DNA of 64,000 nt from Croceibacterium_A sp035626815 (GCA_035626815.1 DASPMY010000012.1:1-64000), one strand, 5' to 3'; shown: positions 9,450 to 18,105, counted from the stretch's first letter. Translations and numbers: made by a program. Notes: generated by a model not told the origin, from the letters alone.

Positions 9450-9855
9450 GGATTGCCCTCGCGCTGGGTGTGATCCTTGCGTCGGCCGCGCTCGCCGCGC
9501 AGCCGGCCGCCGCGCAGCAGGTTTCAACGCCGGCCTGCGACCGCGAGTGCCTGCGCGGCAAGGTCACCGAGGTCCTCGACGCGCTGGTCGAGCATGACGC
9601 CGGCCAGCTGGCGGTCGCCGGCAACTTGCGCGGCACCGAGGACGGGGTGGAGCCGTGGTCGACGAGCGCATGGGCCTCATCATGATGTGCCTGTCGCGGC
9701 GCGCGAGCGGGCCGGGCTCGGCGCGCTTGACGGCGTGGAAGGCGTTCAAGGTCTACGACGGTCAGATCCACAGGGTGCAGGCGTTCATCCGGCTGCTGCC
9801 GCCCGAGCTCGACCTCAGCGGATGGCCGATCGGCCCGGGGATCGGGCAGCCCTAG
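9446..9855 (+). pseudogene. Remnant of a secreted NTF2-like gene (CDRECL family)
   Basis: The first frame (TTG 9446) encodes a clear signal peptide, RIALALGVILASAALAAQPAAAQ, then CDRECLRGKVTEVLDALVEHD, closely resembling the start of the intact protein at 38071 (DCDRECLIKLADDYAAALVAHD). It stops at 9685. The matching C-terminus, AWKAFKVYDGQIHRVQAFIRLLP, lies in another frame ending at TAG 9853. The middle of the domain is missing. I read this as one gene damaged by an internal deletion and frameshift; a sequencing error cannot explain the missing middle. Confidence 0.65.
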
Positions 9856-9857
9856 CC

Positions 9858-10118
9858 GTGGACTTCGACGATCTCCTTCAGCGTTATTTCGGCACGTCCG
9901 ACCTCGCCGCGGCCTCGCCGGCGGTGCAGGCGGCGGGACTTGAGCGGCTGCGCGTCGATTTCGGGCTCGAGCGCGAGCGCGGGCGGCGGTTCGCGTTGTG
10001 GTCGCTGCTGCACTTGCTCGGGCAGGCGCCCGACCTCGATGTGGCCTTCGAGGACCCGGCCGACCGCGAGGCCGCGCGCCACCTGATGGACCTGCTGTCC
10101 GATCCGCCCGAGTCGTGA
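9858..10118 (+). CDS. Hypothetical 86-aa protein
   Basis: A small acidic helical protein (GTG start, MDFDDLLQRYFGTSDLAAASPAV...) ending ...ARHLMDLLSDPPES. No signal peptide and no membrane segment. Repeated Asp/Leu/Arg heptad-like spacing suggests a helical hairpin. It looks like a conserved small protein of sphingomonads, but I cannot name a function. It starts two bases after the stop of the NTF2-like remnant and ends 20 bp before the convergent gene at 10138. Confidence 0.6.
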   Translation: MDFDDLLQRYFGTSDLAAASPAVQAAGLERLRVDFGLERERGRRFALWSLLHLLGQAPDLDVAFEDPADREAARHLMDLLSDPPES

Positions 10119-10137
10119 CCGCCGGCCCCGCTGGCGC

Positions 10138-10671
10138 CTAGCGGCCCGGCGCGGCGGCGGTGTCGGGCAGGGCCTGGACCGCGATGCCCTCGATCCGCCA
10201 CGCGCTGTCCCAGGTGAACAGCAAGTCGAAGGCGATCCCCGCCGGGCGCAGCGCGAAGCGCCCGCGCATGCGCAACATGCGCGGCTGGATCATCGTCGGG
10301 GCGATGTCCCACGCCGGGGTCGCCAGCAGCGTGGCCGACAGGTCGACGTCCTGCCCGCGCAGCCCGGCGAAGATCGCGGCGAGGTTGGCGGCGTTGTTGT
10401 TGGCCTGGAACGCCGGCGAGCCGAGATCGCGCAGCACCGAATAGTTGCCGGTGCGGTTGGCGTGATCGACCGCCGCCATAGCGCTCCACAGCATTTTCAG
10501 GCTGGTCGCCTCGTCCGGCACCGGCAGGGCGGGCGCCGCGGCGGCCGGCGGCGCCTGGGCCAAAGCCGCGCCGCCCGGCTGCGCCAGCGCCGCCAGCGCC
10601 AGCGCCGCGCAAACGAACCGGGCCGGGGCACGAGGCCCCGGCCTAGGGCTGGGCGAGCCGCCCGTCACCAC
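10138..10671 (-). CDS. Secreted hypothetical protein, NTF2-like size
   Basis: A 177-aa protein with a proline-rich N-terminus, a hydrophobic export segment (FVCAALALAALAQPGGAALAQ) and a compact domain (AVDHANRTGNYSVLRDLGSPAFQ ... GIAFDLLFTWDSAWRIEGIAVQ) of a size typical of periplasmic NTF2-like or DUF4019-like proteins. Start is GTG at 10671 or 10668. Both overlap the adhesin stop (TGG TGA), so translation is probably coupled to the adhesin gene. A strong hairpin (10621-10643) lies inside its first codons. Partnership with the adhesin is inferred from the overlap. Confidence 0.65.
   Translation of the reverse strand: MVTGGSPSPRPGPRAPARFVCAALALAALAQPGGAALAQAPPAAAAPALPVPDEATSLKMLWSAMAAVDHANRTGNYSVLRDLGSPAFQANNNAANLAAIFAGLRGQDVDLSATLLATPAWDIAPTMIQPRMLRMRGRFALRPAGIAFDLLFTWDSAWRIEGIAVQALPDTAAAPGR
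10621..10643 (-). terminator. Hairpin downstream of adhesin gene
   Basis: GGCCGGGGC and GCCCCGGCC form a 9-bp perfect stem with a 5-base loop, 22 bp after the adhesin stop codon. There is no T-run. It sits inside the first codons of the overlapping downstream gene, so it may be an attenuator or merely coding. Confidence 0.4.
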
Positions 10672-12212
10672 GCGTGCTGGAAGCCCGCGCGGGCGCCGAC
10701 CTCGCCGCTGTTGAGCCCGATGCCGACGCCTGCCGAGAGCGCCGACATGTCGCCGATCCGGGCGGTGAACGAGGCCGTTCCGGCGGTGCGGTCGTTGTAG
10801 TAGCCGAAGCCGCCGGCGATGGCGAAGTTCGCCCCGGCGGGAAGGCCCGGCGATTCCATCGCCAGCGCCATCGCCACGCCCTCGGTCGCCCGGTCGATGT
10901 CGCGCCGGTTGAGGTCGGACAAGTCGAACAGCGTGTCGATCTGCATGCCTTGCGCGGTCTGCGTCGTCGCCAGCGCGGCTTGCGCCGCCTGCAGCGCGGC
11001 GATGCCGCTCAGGTCCGGGCCGGTGCCGCGCCCGAGCGTGCCGTTGGCGTCGACGGTGACGTAGCTCAGCGTCCCGGTCTGCGCCGAGCTGCTGGCGGCG
11101 ATGTCGCCGACGCGGACCGAGCTGCCGGTGCCGCCGAGCGTGACCTGGTTGGCCGCCGTGGTCGCCGCGCCGCTGCCGACCGCCGTCGAGCCGGCGAACG
11201 AGGCGGTGGCGCCCTGGCCGACCGCGGTGGCGTTGGCCGCCGAGGCAACCGCGAGGTTGCCGAGGGCGGTGGCAGCCGCGGCGGTCGCATCGGCGTTGTC
11301 GCCGAGCGCGACGGAGCCGACGCCGGTCGCTTGCGTCTGGCGGCCGATGGCGGTCGCGCGGTCGCCGCTCGCCAGCGCCTGCCAGCCGAACGCCTGGGCG
11401 CCGATGCCGGTGGCGTCCGATTCGCCGCCGACTGCGGACGAATGGAAGCCCGAGGCGATGGCCTGATCGCCGATCGCGACGGTATCCTCGTCGCTAGCTT
11501 CCGCCAGGTTGCCGATCGCCACAGAGGCGCCGGTCGACGCCGCGTTGGCGCTTTCGGTGGTGGCGGCTGTGCCGATTGCGACCGAGTTCACCGCAGTGGC
11601 CGTGCTGACAGCGCCGATCGCGATGCCGCCGTCCCCGTCGGCTAGGGCGACCGTGCCCAGCGCGATCGAATCCTCGCCCGTCGCGTCGGCGCCGTTGCCG
11701 ATGGCGGTGGCGCTCACGGCGCTGGCCCTGTTGCCGTTGCCTATCGCAATGGCGCCGCTGGCGCTGGTCGTGTTGAAGGCGCCGAAGGCCGAGGAAAAGC
11801 TCCCCGCGGCCTCGACGGTGTTGCGGTCCCCGACGGCCGTGCCCCCGGTCGCGCCCGCGGCGACCTGGTTCCCGGTGCCGACGGCGGTGCTGAACCCGGC
11901 ATCGGCGATGGTCGGGCGCGTGCCGCTACCGCCCGCCGGGTTGCCGCTGCCGATGGCTGTGGAATCGATCCCCCCGGCGGTCGTTCCGGAGCCCACCGCT
12001 GTCGAATACTCATCGCTCGCCACGGCGCCGTCGCCATACGCGGTCGCGTCGTTGTCGCCGGTGTTGGCGCCGTCGCCGCATTCGATGGTGTCCTCGGTGA
12101 CGTCGCCGCGGCAACTGACCGGGATTTCCTGCGCGGTGGCGGCGGTGGCGGCGATCCCGATGGCGATCGAGCCGGCGGTGACGAACGTGATGTTCCTGAT
12201 CAATCTCGACAT
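10665..12212 (-). CDS. YadA-type trimeric autotransporter adhesin
   Basis: A 515-aa surface protein of the type V-c secretion family. Residues 1-27 are a signal peptide (SRLIRNITFVTAGSIAIGIAATAATAQ). About 40-340 is a run of 14-residue YadA-head repeats of the form (T/S)A(V/I)G.G..A.a. (for example SAVSATAIGNGADATGEDSIALG). A short stalk follows (AALATTQTAQGMQIDTLFDLSDLNRRDIDRATEG). The last ~70 residues are the beta-barrel anchor ending in an aromatic residue (AGFQHAW). The three subunits should form a 12-strand pore in the outer membrane and display a lollipop head. The stalk is short compared with classical adhesins. Downstream overlap with 10138-10671 suggests an accessory secreted protein. 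The gene starts 210 bp after the convergent-free spacer at 12213-12421, where I see no gene. Confidence 0.9.
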   Translation of the reverse strand: MSRLIRNITFVTAGSIAIGIAATAATAQEIPVSCRGDVTEDTIECGDGANTGDNDATAYGDGAVASDEYSTAVGSGTTAGGIDSTAIGSGNPAGGSGTRPTIADAGFSTAVGTGNQVAAGATGGTAVGDRNTVEAAGSFSSAFGAFNTTSASGAIAIGNGNRASAVSATAIGNGADATGEDSIALGTVALADGDGGIAIGAVSTATAVNSVAIGTAATTESANAASTGASVAIGNLAEASDEDTVAIGDQAIASGFHSSAVGGESDATGIGAQAFGWQALASGDRATAIGRQTQATGVGSVALGDNADATAAAATALGNLAVASAANATAVGQGATASFAGSTAVGSGAATTAANQVTLGGTGSSVRVGDIAASSSAQTGTLSYVTVDANGTLGRGTGPDLSGIAALQAAQAALATTQTAQGMQIDTLFDLSDLNRRDIDRATEGVAMALAMESPGLPAGANFAIAGGFGYYNDRTAGTASFTARIGDMSALSAGVGIGLNSGEVGARAGFQHAW

Positions 12213-12366
12213 AAGTCCCCCATTCGACGTTGGTGTGAAATGGTGCGACCCATCGGCGCTTGCCGCGCCCGAAATTCAGGTGATGATGACGATGGCCAGC
12301 AGAAAGGCGCAGCGATTAGGCCGTGGGAGCACGGGACGGACGGGCGCGGTGTGCCCCTTCTCAGCA

Positions 12367-12390
12367 CCCCGCCGCGAAACGGCGGCGGGC
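12367..12390 (-). terminator. GC-rich hairpin after 12422 gene
   Basis: CCCGCCGC/GCGGCGGG-type stem with a short A-containing loop, 32 bp beyond the stop of the small secreted protein on the minus strand. No T-run, so only a weak terminator call. Confidence 0.35.
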
Positions 12391-12421
12391 TTCGCATCAG
12401 GCCGCCATCAGGCGCGCCCGG

Positions 12422-12694
12422 TCAGATCGGATAGGCGATCGGATCGAGGGTGTCGGGATCCCACTCGCCGCGCGCCAGCGACTGGCCTTCGGCCTTCACG
12501 CACGCGCCCCGGCTGGCATAGCCGCGGCTTTCCCAATAAGTGAATCCGGCGGTCGTCGGGCCGACATGATCGCACAGCCGCCCGGCCCAGTAGCCGTAGC
12601 CGTTCCCGTTTGGAGCCGCCGTGACGGCCGAGGTCGTGCCGATCATGCCGAAGACGCCGCAAGCCACTGCGGCTACCAGAAGATGCTTCTTCAT
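12422..12694 (-). CDS. Small secreted hypothetical protein
   Basis: A 90-aa exported protein. The start ATG at 12694 is set by GGAGGA six bases upstream; an ATG 12 bases earlier lies inside that ribosome site. Residues 1-27 are a Sec signal (KKHLLVAAVACGVFGMIGTTSAVTA). The mature part carries two cysteines (RLCDHVG, RGACVKAEG) that could form one disulfide and several aromatic Gly-Tyr-Trp residues. Family unknown; mature size is about 63 residues. Confidence 0.65.
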   Translation of the reverse strand: MKKHLLVAAVACGVFGMIGTTSAVTAAPNGNGYGYWAGRLCDHVGPTTAGFTYWESRGYASRGACVKAEGQSLARGEWDPDTLDPIAYPI

Positions 12695-12834
12695 TGCTTC
12701 CTCCATCCCATGAGGTCCGCTGGCCTATTCGCCTGCTCTGGACGCGCCAGTCGGAAACAACGCCGAGTCCCAGCGTGAGACGAGGGTGCCTACCTTTGGT
12801 TAACCAAGTCAATGCCCTACAGCCGACGCGCAAA

Positions 12835-12866
12835 GGGGCCGGAAACCGGTGGAGGTCTCCGGCCCC
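12835..12866 (-). terminator. Intrinsic terminator of lipoprotein gene
   Basis: GGGGCCGGA and TCCGGCCCC form a 9-bp perfect stem with a 14-base loop. On the minus strand it is followed by TTTG. It lies 22 bp after the stop of the lipoprotein at 12888. Confidence 0.6.
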
Positions 12867-12887
12867 GCTTGCCCGGCTGCGCGACGG

Positions 12888-13331
12888 TCAGTCGGCGTCG
12901 GTGCCGTCGGTGCTGACGTCGACGTCGAGGTTGCCCTGGTCGTTCTCGCCGACATCGACGTCGACGCCCGGGATGTCGGGCCCGGTCGCCACGCCGTCGA
13001 GGTCGAGGCCGTCATCGTCGATGCGGATGCGGGTGCCGCCTTCGTCGACCCGGTAGCGCACGCCATCCTCGGTGACGATGCGCCAGCTGCCGTCGTCGAT
13101 CGCGACGCGTGTGCCGCCCGGATCGACCCGGTAGGTGACTCCGCCTTCCTCGACGATGCGGGTGCCGGCCGGCCAGTCGGCCGAGGCGGTGGTGGCCGCG
13201 CCGGTGTCAACGGTGGCCGCCTCGTCGACGACCGCCGTGTCGTCGGTCGCGGCGTCATCGGCGCCGTCGCCGCAGGCCGCCAGCGTCAGGACTGCCGCGC
13301 CGAGCGCGCTGGTCAAGAGCAGTTTCTTCAT
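12888..13331 (-). CDS. Acidic lipoprotein with internal duplicated motif
   Basis: A 147-aa lipoprotein. The signal KKLLLTSALGAAVLTLAAC has a lipobox (LAAC), so Cys20 should be lipidated. After an Asp/Ala/Thr-rich linker there are two copies of a short unit: GTRIVEEGGVTYRVDPGGTRVAIDDG, then WRIVTEDGVRYRVDEGGTRIRIDDDG. A very acidic tail (DVDVGENDQGNLDVDV) could bind cations. The start ATG follows AGGAGG at ideal spacing. It is divergent from the PAP2 phosphatase gene. The function is unknown. Confidence 0.75.
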   Translation of the reverse strand: MKKLLLTSALGAAVLTLAACGDGADDAATDDTAVVDEAATVDTGAATTASADWPAGTRIVEEGGVTYRVDPGGTRVAIDDGSWRIVTEDGVRYRVDEGGTRIRIDDDGLDLDGVATGPDIPGVDVDVGENDQGNLDVDVSTDGTDAD

Positions 13332-13481
13332 AAAGCCTCCTGTTTTGACAGGGATGCGGACCCGGCGCGCCTCGCTACGGCGGCTCCGGTCACCGCAAGC
13401 CAATGCGACCGGCCGGCAATGGTTCCGCGCGTGGTGTCTCGACAGCGGGGCACAAACCGCCGCGGCGGCGGTTTTCGGGGC

Positions 13482-14093
13482 ATGGGAACCAAGGCCAGGG
13501 CCGCCGAGCCCCTGCTCGCGATCGACCGCCGCACGGGCCGGCTGTTCAGGCCCTACAAGGACAGCGGGCCGGTCAAGGCGCTCGACTGGTTCGGCCAGGC
13601 CGGCGACCAGTTGCAGCTGCGCGTCCTGTGCGGCGGCGTGCTCGCGCTCGGGCTGGTGCGGCGCGACGAGCGGCTGGTGCGGGCGGCGGTGCGGATGCTG
13701 GTCAGCCACGAGCTCGCCACATTGGCCAAGAAGGCGGTCAAGAACCGCGTCGACCGCTGGCGCCCGCGCAGCATACGGCGCGGCAAGAGCGTCAAGCCGC
13801 GGCCGGGCTCCAGCAAGGCCAAGGCGCGCAACAGCTTCCCCTCGGGCCACAGCGCGGGGGCGATGGCGGTGTCGTGCGCGTTCGCCGCCGAGCTTCCCGA
13901 GCATCGCGCGGCGGCGCTGGCGGCGGGCGGCGCGGTCAGCCTCGCCCAGGTTCCGACCGCCTCGCACTATCCGAGCGATGTCGTCGCCGGCGCTGCGCTC
14001 GGCGCAGCGACTGACGCCGGCATCGGCCTCGCGTGGCGATTGGCTGAGCGGCTGTGGCGCAATCATTTGCTGGCGAAAGCGCCCCCGCCCTGA
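13482..14093 (+). CDS. PAP2-family phosphatase
   Basis: A 203-aa member of the PAP2/phosphatidic acid phosphatase superfamily. All three signature motifs are present: K-x6-RP (KNRVDRWRP), PSGH (FPSGHSAGAMA) and the third motif with its catalytic His (ASHYPSDVVAGAALG). Such enzymes remove phosphate from lipid phosphates such as undecaprenyl pyrophosphate or phosphatidate. The hydrophobic segments are modest, so membrane association may be peripheral. The ATG at 13482 is the first start that keeps the conserved region whole. Confidence 0.85.
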   Translation: MGTKARAAEPLLAIDRRTGRLFRPYKDSGPVKALDWFGQAGDQLQLRVLCGGVLALGLVRRDERLVRAAVRMLVSHELATLAKKAVKNRVDRWRPRSIRRGKSVKPRPGSSKAKARNSFPSGHSAGAMAVSCAFAAELPEHRAAALAAGGAVSLAQVPTASHYPSDVVAGAALGAATDAGIGLAWRLAERLWRNHLLAKAPPP

Positions 14094-14130
14094 CTACAAC
14101 GGCGCAAAGCCGAAAATCGGGGAGAGAATC

Positions 14131-15132
14131 ATGAGGGGATCGATCCGCACCACCCTGGCGGCCGCGGCGTTGTGCCTGGCCGGAGCCGCCTCCGCGCAGC
14201 CCGGCGGGGTGCCGCTCCCCGAGCATGGCTGCCAGCGGCAATGCCTCGAGGGCTTCATCGACAAGTACCTCCAGGCGATGGCCGACGGCGAGGTCGACCC
14301 GGAGCTGTTCGCGCCGAACGCGCGCTTCACCGAGAACGGCATCGAGCTGCCGCTCGGCAACGAGGGGCTGTGGGCGACGACCAGCGGGCTCGGAAAATAC
14401 AAGTTCTACGTGCCCGATACCGAGACGCAGCAGGTCGCCTTCCTCGGCACGGTGATGGAGCAGGCGACGCAGTCCGCCACCGGCCCGCAGCGGTCGCCCG
14501 AGGCGGTGGGCCTGGCGCTGCGCCTGCGCATCGTTGACGGCAAGATCACCGAGGTCGAGCAGATCGCCGCCCGTCCCGACCGCCCGCGCGGCGGCGCGCC
14601 CAGCACCGACCCCTTCGGCGCCACCGGTGCCGCGGTCGAGGCGATGGGTTCGCCGCATCCGGAATTCCTGGAGACCGTTCCGGCGAACGAGCGCATGAGC
14701 CGCGCCGAGCTGATTGCGGTTGGCGATGCTTATTTCGAGGCGGTCGAGCGCAACACGGGCAAGGACTACTATCCGTTCACCGACGATTGCACGCGCTTCG
14801 AGAACGGCATCATGATCGCGGGCCCGCCGGGAAGCGGAGCGCGGACGCAGGCGTGCCGGCAGCAGCTCGAAACCTCGCTGATCGGCGCGGTCACCGGCAT
14901 CCGCGACCGGCGCTTCGTCGCGGTCGACCGCGAGCGCGGGATCGTGTTCGCATTCGGCTTCTTCGACCACCGGCCGATCAACTGGACCTGGCAGCTGGGT
15001 GAGCTGTTCAAGATCGAGAACAACCTAATCAGCCGGGTCGAGGCGATCTTCATCCGCGGGCCCTACGGCGTGTGCTCGGGCTGGAGCACATACGAACAGT
15101 GCCGCTCCGAGGAAATCCAGGATGTCCGGTAG
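14131..15132 (+). CDS. Secreted two-domain NTF2-like protein
   Basis: A 333-aa exported protein with a signal peptide (RGSIRTTLAAAALCLAGAASAQ). The N-terminal half contains a C-x3-C start (GCQRQCLEGFIDKYLQAM) like those at 38071 and the remnant at 9446. The C-terminal half contains YYPFTDDCTRFENGIMIAG, matching YTPFADDCERRENG in the 38071 protein. Together these suggest two NTF2-like alpha+beta cone domains, possibly the family labelled DUF8021 in some databases (remembered, not searched). The last 30 residues hold two more cysteines (YGVCSGWSTYEQCRSEE). It starts 37 bp after the PAP2 gene and lies 23 bp before a similar gene. Substrate unknown; such folds often bind small hydrophobic molecules. 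Confidence 0.75.
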   Translation: MRGSIRTTLAAAALCLAGAASAQPGGVPLPEHGCQRQCLEGFIDKYLQAMADGEVDPELFAPNARFTENGIELPLGNEGLWATTSGLGKYKFYVPDTETQQVAFLGTVMEQATQSATGPQRSPEAVGLALRLRIVDGKITEVEQIAARPDRPRGGAPSTDPFGATGAAVEAMGSPHPEFLETVPANERMSRAELIAVGDAYFEAVERNTGKDYYPFTDDCTRFENGIMIAGPPGSGARTQACRQQLETSLIGAVTGIRDRRFVAVDRERGIVFAFGFFDHRPINWTWQLGELFKIENNLISRVEAIFIRGPYGVCSGWSTYEQCRSEEIQDVR

Positions 15133-15155
15133 GCCACCGAGGGGGAGGACGTGAA

Positions 15156-16043
15156 ATGATCCGCAAGATGTTGCTCGGCGCGCTGCTGGCGTGGGCCGCC
15201 ACCCCCGCGCTGGCGCAGAACGGCCCGCCGCCGAGCCCTTACGCGCCGTTGCAGGACCGGCCGACCTGCACTCGCGACGAGCTCAAGGCGGTTACCGCCG
15301 CGTACGTCGAGGCGCAGCGCACGGGCGACATCTCCGGCCTGCCGCTGCACGACAAGGCGCGGTTCCTCGAGAACATGACCGACGTCGAACGCGGCGCCGG
15401 GCTGTGGAACACCGCGTTGCCGGTCGCCCACCAGATGAGCTTCCACGACGACAAGCGCTGCAAGACCTTCACCGAGGTGATCGTCACCGAAGGCGGCCGG
15501 CCTTATGTGATCGGCACGCGCCTCTACGTCCACGAGGGCAAGGTGATCCGCGTCGACAGCATCGTCACCAAGCCGGGCGACTGGCTGTTCAACGCCAACG
15601 CCTATCTCAAGTACTCGAGCGCCGAGGACTGGGCCCCGCTGATGAAGTACCAGCACACTCCGCCCGCCGAGATGATCCGTGGGGCCAACGCCTACCTCGA
15701 CGCGTTCGCCGACAAGTTCGTCGACATCCCGTGGGGCCAGCCGTGCGCCCGGCTCGAAGGCGGGGCCTACACCAACCGCGATAACAAGCCCGACGCAAGC
15801 TGCGAGGTCGGCATCCCCGCGGGCGTGCTCTACATCGTCAACCGCGACTACCTGATCGACGAGGAGAAGGGCGTCATCAACGTGTTCTGCCGGTTCGGCA
15901 ACAGCGCCACCGGCGGGCCGGATTCGCACAGCTTCCGCTTCGTCGACGGCAAGATCCGTGCGGTGCATACGCTGAGCGCCCTGCCCGGCCCGCAGGCCGA
16001 CGACAACGGCGCCATCGTGCGGGCGGCGGCGCCGGCGGGCTAG
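15156..16043 (+). CDS. Secreted NTF2-like protein
   Basis: A 295-aa exported protein with signal peptide IRKMLLGALLAWAATPALAQ and start ATG preceded by GGGGGAGG. The mature part begins TCTRDELKAVTAAYVEAQRTGD, the opening helix of an NTF2-like domain, and a second domain has GANAYLDAFADKF and paired cysteines (QPCARLEGG, DASCEVG). It is a divergent relative of the gene just upstream, and the two form a likely pair. No catalytic residues can be assigned from sequence alone. Confidence 0.75.
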   Translation: MIRKMLLGALLAWAATPALAQNGPPPSPYAPLQDRPTCTRDELKAVTAAYVEAQRTGDISGLPLHDKARFLENMTDVERGAGLWNTALPVAHQMSFHDDKRCKTFTEVIVTEGGRPYVIGTRLYVHEGKVIRVDSIVTKPGDWLFNANAYLKYSSAEDWAPLMKYQHTPPAEMIRGANAYLDAFADKFVDIPWGQPCARLEGGAYTNRDNKPDASCEVGIPAGVLYIVNRDYLIDEEKGVINVFCRFGNSATGGPDSHSFRFVDGKIRAVHTLSALPGPQADDNGAIVRAAAPAG

Positions 16044-16060
16044 ACGCCCCTGCCCGCGCG

Positions 16061-17167
16061 ATGCGCGTCGTCCAGATCAACGCGGCGATCGACGCGCACG
16101 GCCGGGCGCCGGAAGAGCTGCTGCAAGCCTGGCCGACCGTGCCGCTGGTCGCCGAGGCCGTCGCCCTCGCTGGCGCCGAAGTGACCGTGCTGCAGGCGAG
16201 CCGCCAGGCAGCCGCGCTCGAGCGCCATGGCGTGCGCTACCGCTTCGTCGCCGAGCCGCGCCTGGCCACCGGCAACGGGCCCGGGCTGCTGCCGTGGCGG
16301 CTGGCGGCGGAGGCGCGCGCGCTGCGGCCGGACGCAATCCACTTCAATGGCCTCGATTATCCGCTGCACCTGGCGTGGATCTGCCGTGCGGGTGCGCCGG
16401 TGCTGGTGCAGGATCATGCCAGCAAGCCCGGCGGCAAGCGCGCCGCGCTGCGCCGCCCGGCCCTGCGCCGCGTCGCCGGGGTCGCCTTCACCGCCGAGGC
16501 GCAGGCCGAGCCGTGGCGCCGGTCCGGGGAGCTGCCGGCGGACGTGCCGGTGTTCGCCATCCCCGAATCCTCGACGCTGTTCACCCCCGGCGACCGTGAC
16601 GAAGCGCGCCACGAGGCGCGAATACACGGCGATCCGGCGCTGCTGTGGGTCGGCCGCCTCGACGCCAACAAGGATCCGCTGACGATCCTGCGCGCGGTGC
16701 GGGCGGCGAGCGCGCGCTTGCCGGGCCTGCAGCTGTGGATGGCCTACGGCGAGAGCGAGCTCTTGCCCGAGATCGAGCGCGCGCTGCGCAGCGACGCCGA
16801 ACTCGCCGCGCGGGTCCACCTGCTCGGCACGGTCCCGCACGCGAGCATGGAGGCGCTTTACCGCGCCGCCGACCTGTTCGTGCTCGGCAGCCACCGCGAG
16901 GGCAGCGGCTACGCCCTGATCGAAGCGCTGGCCTGCGGGGTGACGCCGGTGGTCAGCGACATCCCCTCGTTCCGCGCGCTGACCGGAGACGGCGCGGTCG
17001 GCGCGCTGGCGCCGTGCGGCGACGCCGAGGCTTTCGCCGACCGGATCGTGGCCCTGGCCGCGCGACCGCAGCGCGCGGCGGTGCTCGACCACTTCGCGCG
17101 TCAGCTGTCGCCCGAGGCGGTCGGGCGCCAACTGGTCGCCGCCTACCGAGCGATCGCGCGCAGCTAG
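16061..17167 (+). CDS. Glycosyltransferase family 4
   Basis: A 368-aa GT-B fold glycosyltransferase. The C-terminal donor-binding domain has LLWVGRLDANKDPLTILRAV, then the E-x7-E type motif SHREGSGYALIEALACGVTPVVSDIPS, typical of GT4 enzymes that use nucleotide-sugars in surface glycan synthesis. The N-terminal acceptor domain begins MRVVQINAAIDAHGRAPEE. It follows the secreted protein gene by 17 bp and converges with a 4-bp overlap onto the alpha/beta hydrolase. Donor and acceptor sugars cannot be read from sequence. Confidence 0.88.
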   Translation: MRVVQINAAIDAHGRAPEELLQAWPTVPLVAEAVALAGAEVTVLQASRQAAALERHGVRYRFVAEPRLATGNGPGLLPWRLAAEARALRPDAIHFNGLDYPLHLAWICRAGAPVLVQDHASKPGGKRAALRRPALRRVAGVAFTAEAQAEPWRRSGELPADVPVFAIPESSTLFTPGDRDEARHEARIHGDPALLWVGRLDANKDPLTILRAVRAASARLPGLQLWMAYGESELLPEIERALRSDAELAARVHLLGTVPHASMEALYRAADLFVLGSHREGSGYALIEALACGVTPVVSDIPSFRALTGDGAVGALAPCGDAEAFADRIVALAARPQRAAVLDHFARQLSPEAVGRQLVAAYRAIARS

Positions 17168-18105
17168 GCCAGCAGCCGGGCCAACCCGCGCCGCAAGTCC
17201 ATCACCGCCTGCGCCTGCAGCGCGGTGTCGGGCACCATCTCGAACGCATGAATCGCGCCCGGGTAGACGTGCAGCTCGGTCTGCACGCCGCAGTCGACCA
17301 GGCGGCGGGCGTAGTCGAGGTCCTCGTCGAGGAACAAGTCGAGCGCGCCGGTGGCGATGTAGGCCGGCGGGAGGTGGGCGAGGTCGTGCGCCAGCGCCGG
17401 CGAGAACCACGCGGCGCGCTCGTCGGTCGGCTGGTAGGCGCCGCGCAGCGCTTCCCAGCCATAGCGGTTCTTCTCGCGGGTCCACACGAACTCGCCGGTG
17501 TGGCGGTTCCGGTAGAGGTCGCCGGGGCCGCCGGTGCGCCAGTCGAGCATTGGGTAGATCAGCACCTGGCCGGCGAGGCGGGGACCGCCGCGGTCGCGGG
17601 CCATCAGCGCGAGGCTGGCCGCGAGCCCGCCGCCGGCGCTTTCGCCCATGACGACGATCTTCGCAGGGTCGACCCCAAGGCTCGCGGCGTTGGCGTGCAG
17701 CCACAGCAGCGCGGCGTAGTTGTCCTCCTGCGGACCGGGGAACGGCGTCTCGGGGGCGAGGCGGTAGTCCACCGAGACGACCACGCAATCGTGCTCGAGC
17801 GCCAAGTGCGGCTTGTCTGCCACCGCGCGGTCGGGCGTGCCGACGACCATGCCGCCCCCGTGAAGGTGCAGCACCGCGCCGCGGTCTTGCGCTGCCGACG
17901 GCGGGTTCATGACGACCAGCCGGACGTCCGGCCCGGCCGCGTTGGGCGCACGCGCCTCGCTGACCGGAAACGGCGGCGGCGGCACCAGCTCGCCGGTGAA
18001 CAGCGGGTTGGCGCGGATTTCGGGCAAGCTCTCGTCGGTCAGGTCGAGGCTCGGCATGTCGAGCATCTCGGCGATCTGCGGATCGACCAGGTGGCGCGAG
18101 GTCAT
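17164..18105 (-). CDS. Alpha/beta hydrolase, hormone-sensitive lipase family
   Basis: A 313-aa carboxylesterase of the HSL family. It has the oxyanion motif HLHGGGMVVG, the nucleophile motif GESAGGGLAAS, and later DEDLDYARRL and HVYPGAIHAFE supplying the acid and histidine. It should hydrolyse short-chain esters or lactones in the cytoplasm. The ATG at 18105 overlaps the stop of the CoA-transferase gene (ATGA), so the two are co-translated. With the amidohydrolase upstream the trio suggests a catabolic operon. Confidence 0.88.
   Translation of the reverse strand: MTSRHLVDPQIAEMLDMPSLDLTDESLPEIRANPLFTGELVPPPPFPVSEARAPNAAGPDVRLVVMNPPSAAQDRGAVLHLHGGGMVVGTPDRAVADKPHLALEHDCVVVSVDYRLAPETPFPGPQEDNYAALLWLHANAASLGVDPAKIVVMGESAGGGLAASLALMARDRGGPRLAGQVLIYPMLDWRTGGPGDLYRNRHTGEFVWTREKNRYGWEALRGAYQPTDERAAWFSPALAHDLAHLPPAYIATGALDLFLDEDLDYARRLVDCGVQTELHVYPGAIHAFEMVPDTALQAQAVMDLRRGLARLLA

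Noticed and set aside
7419..9527. Long minus-strand frame opposite the second G8 gene
   Set aside because: Same GC-driven shadow effect; composition is low-complexity and the opposite strand encodes a conserved paralogue.
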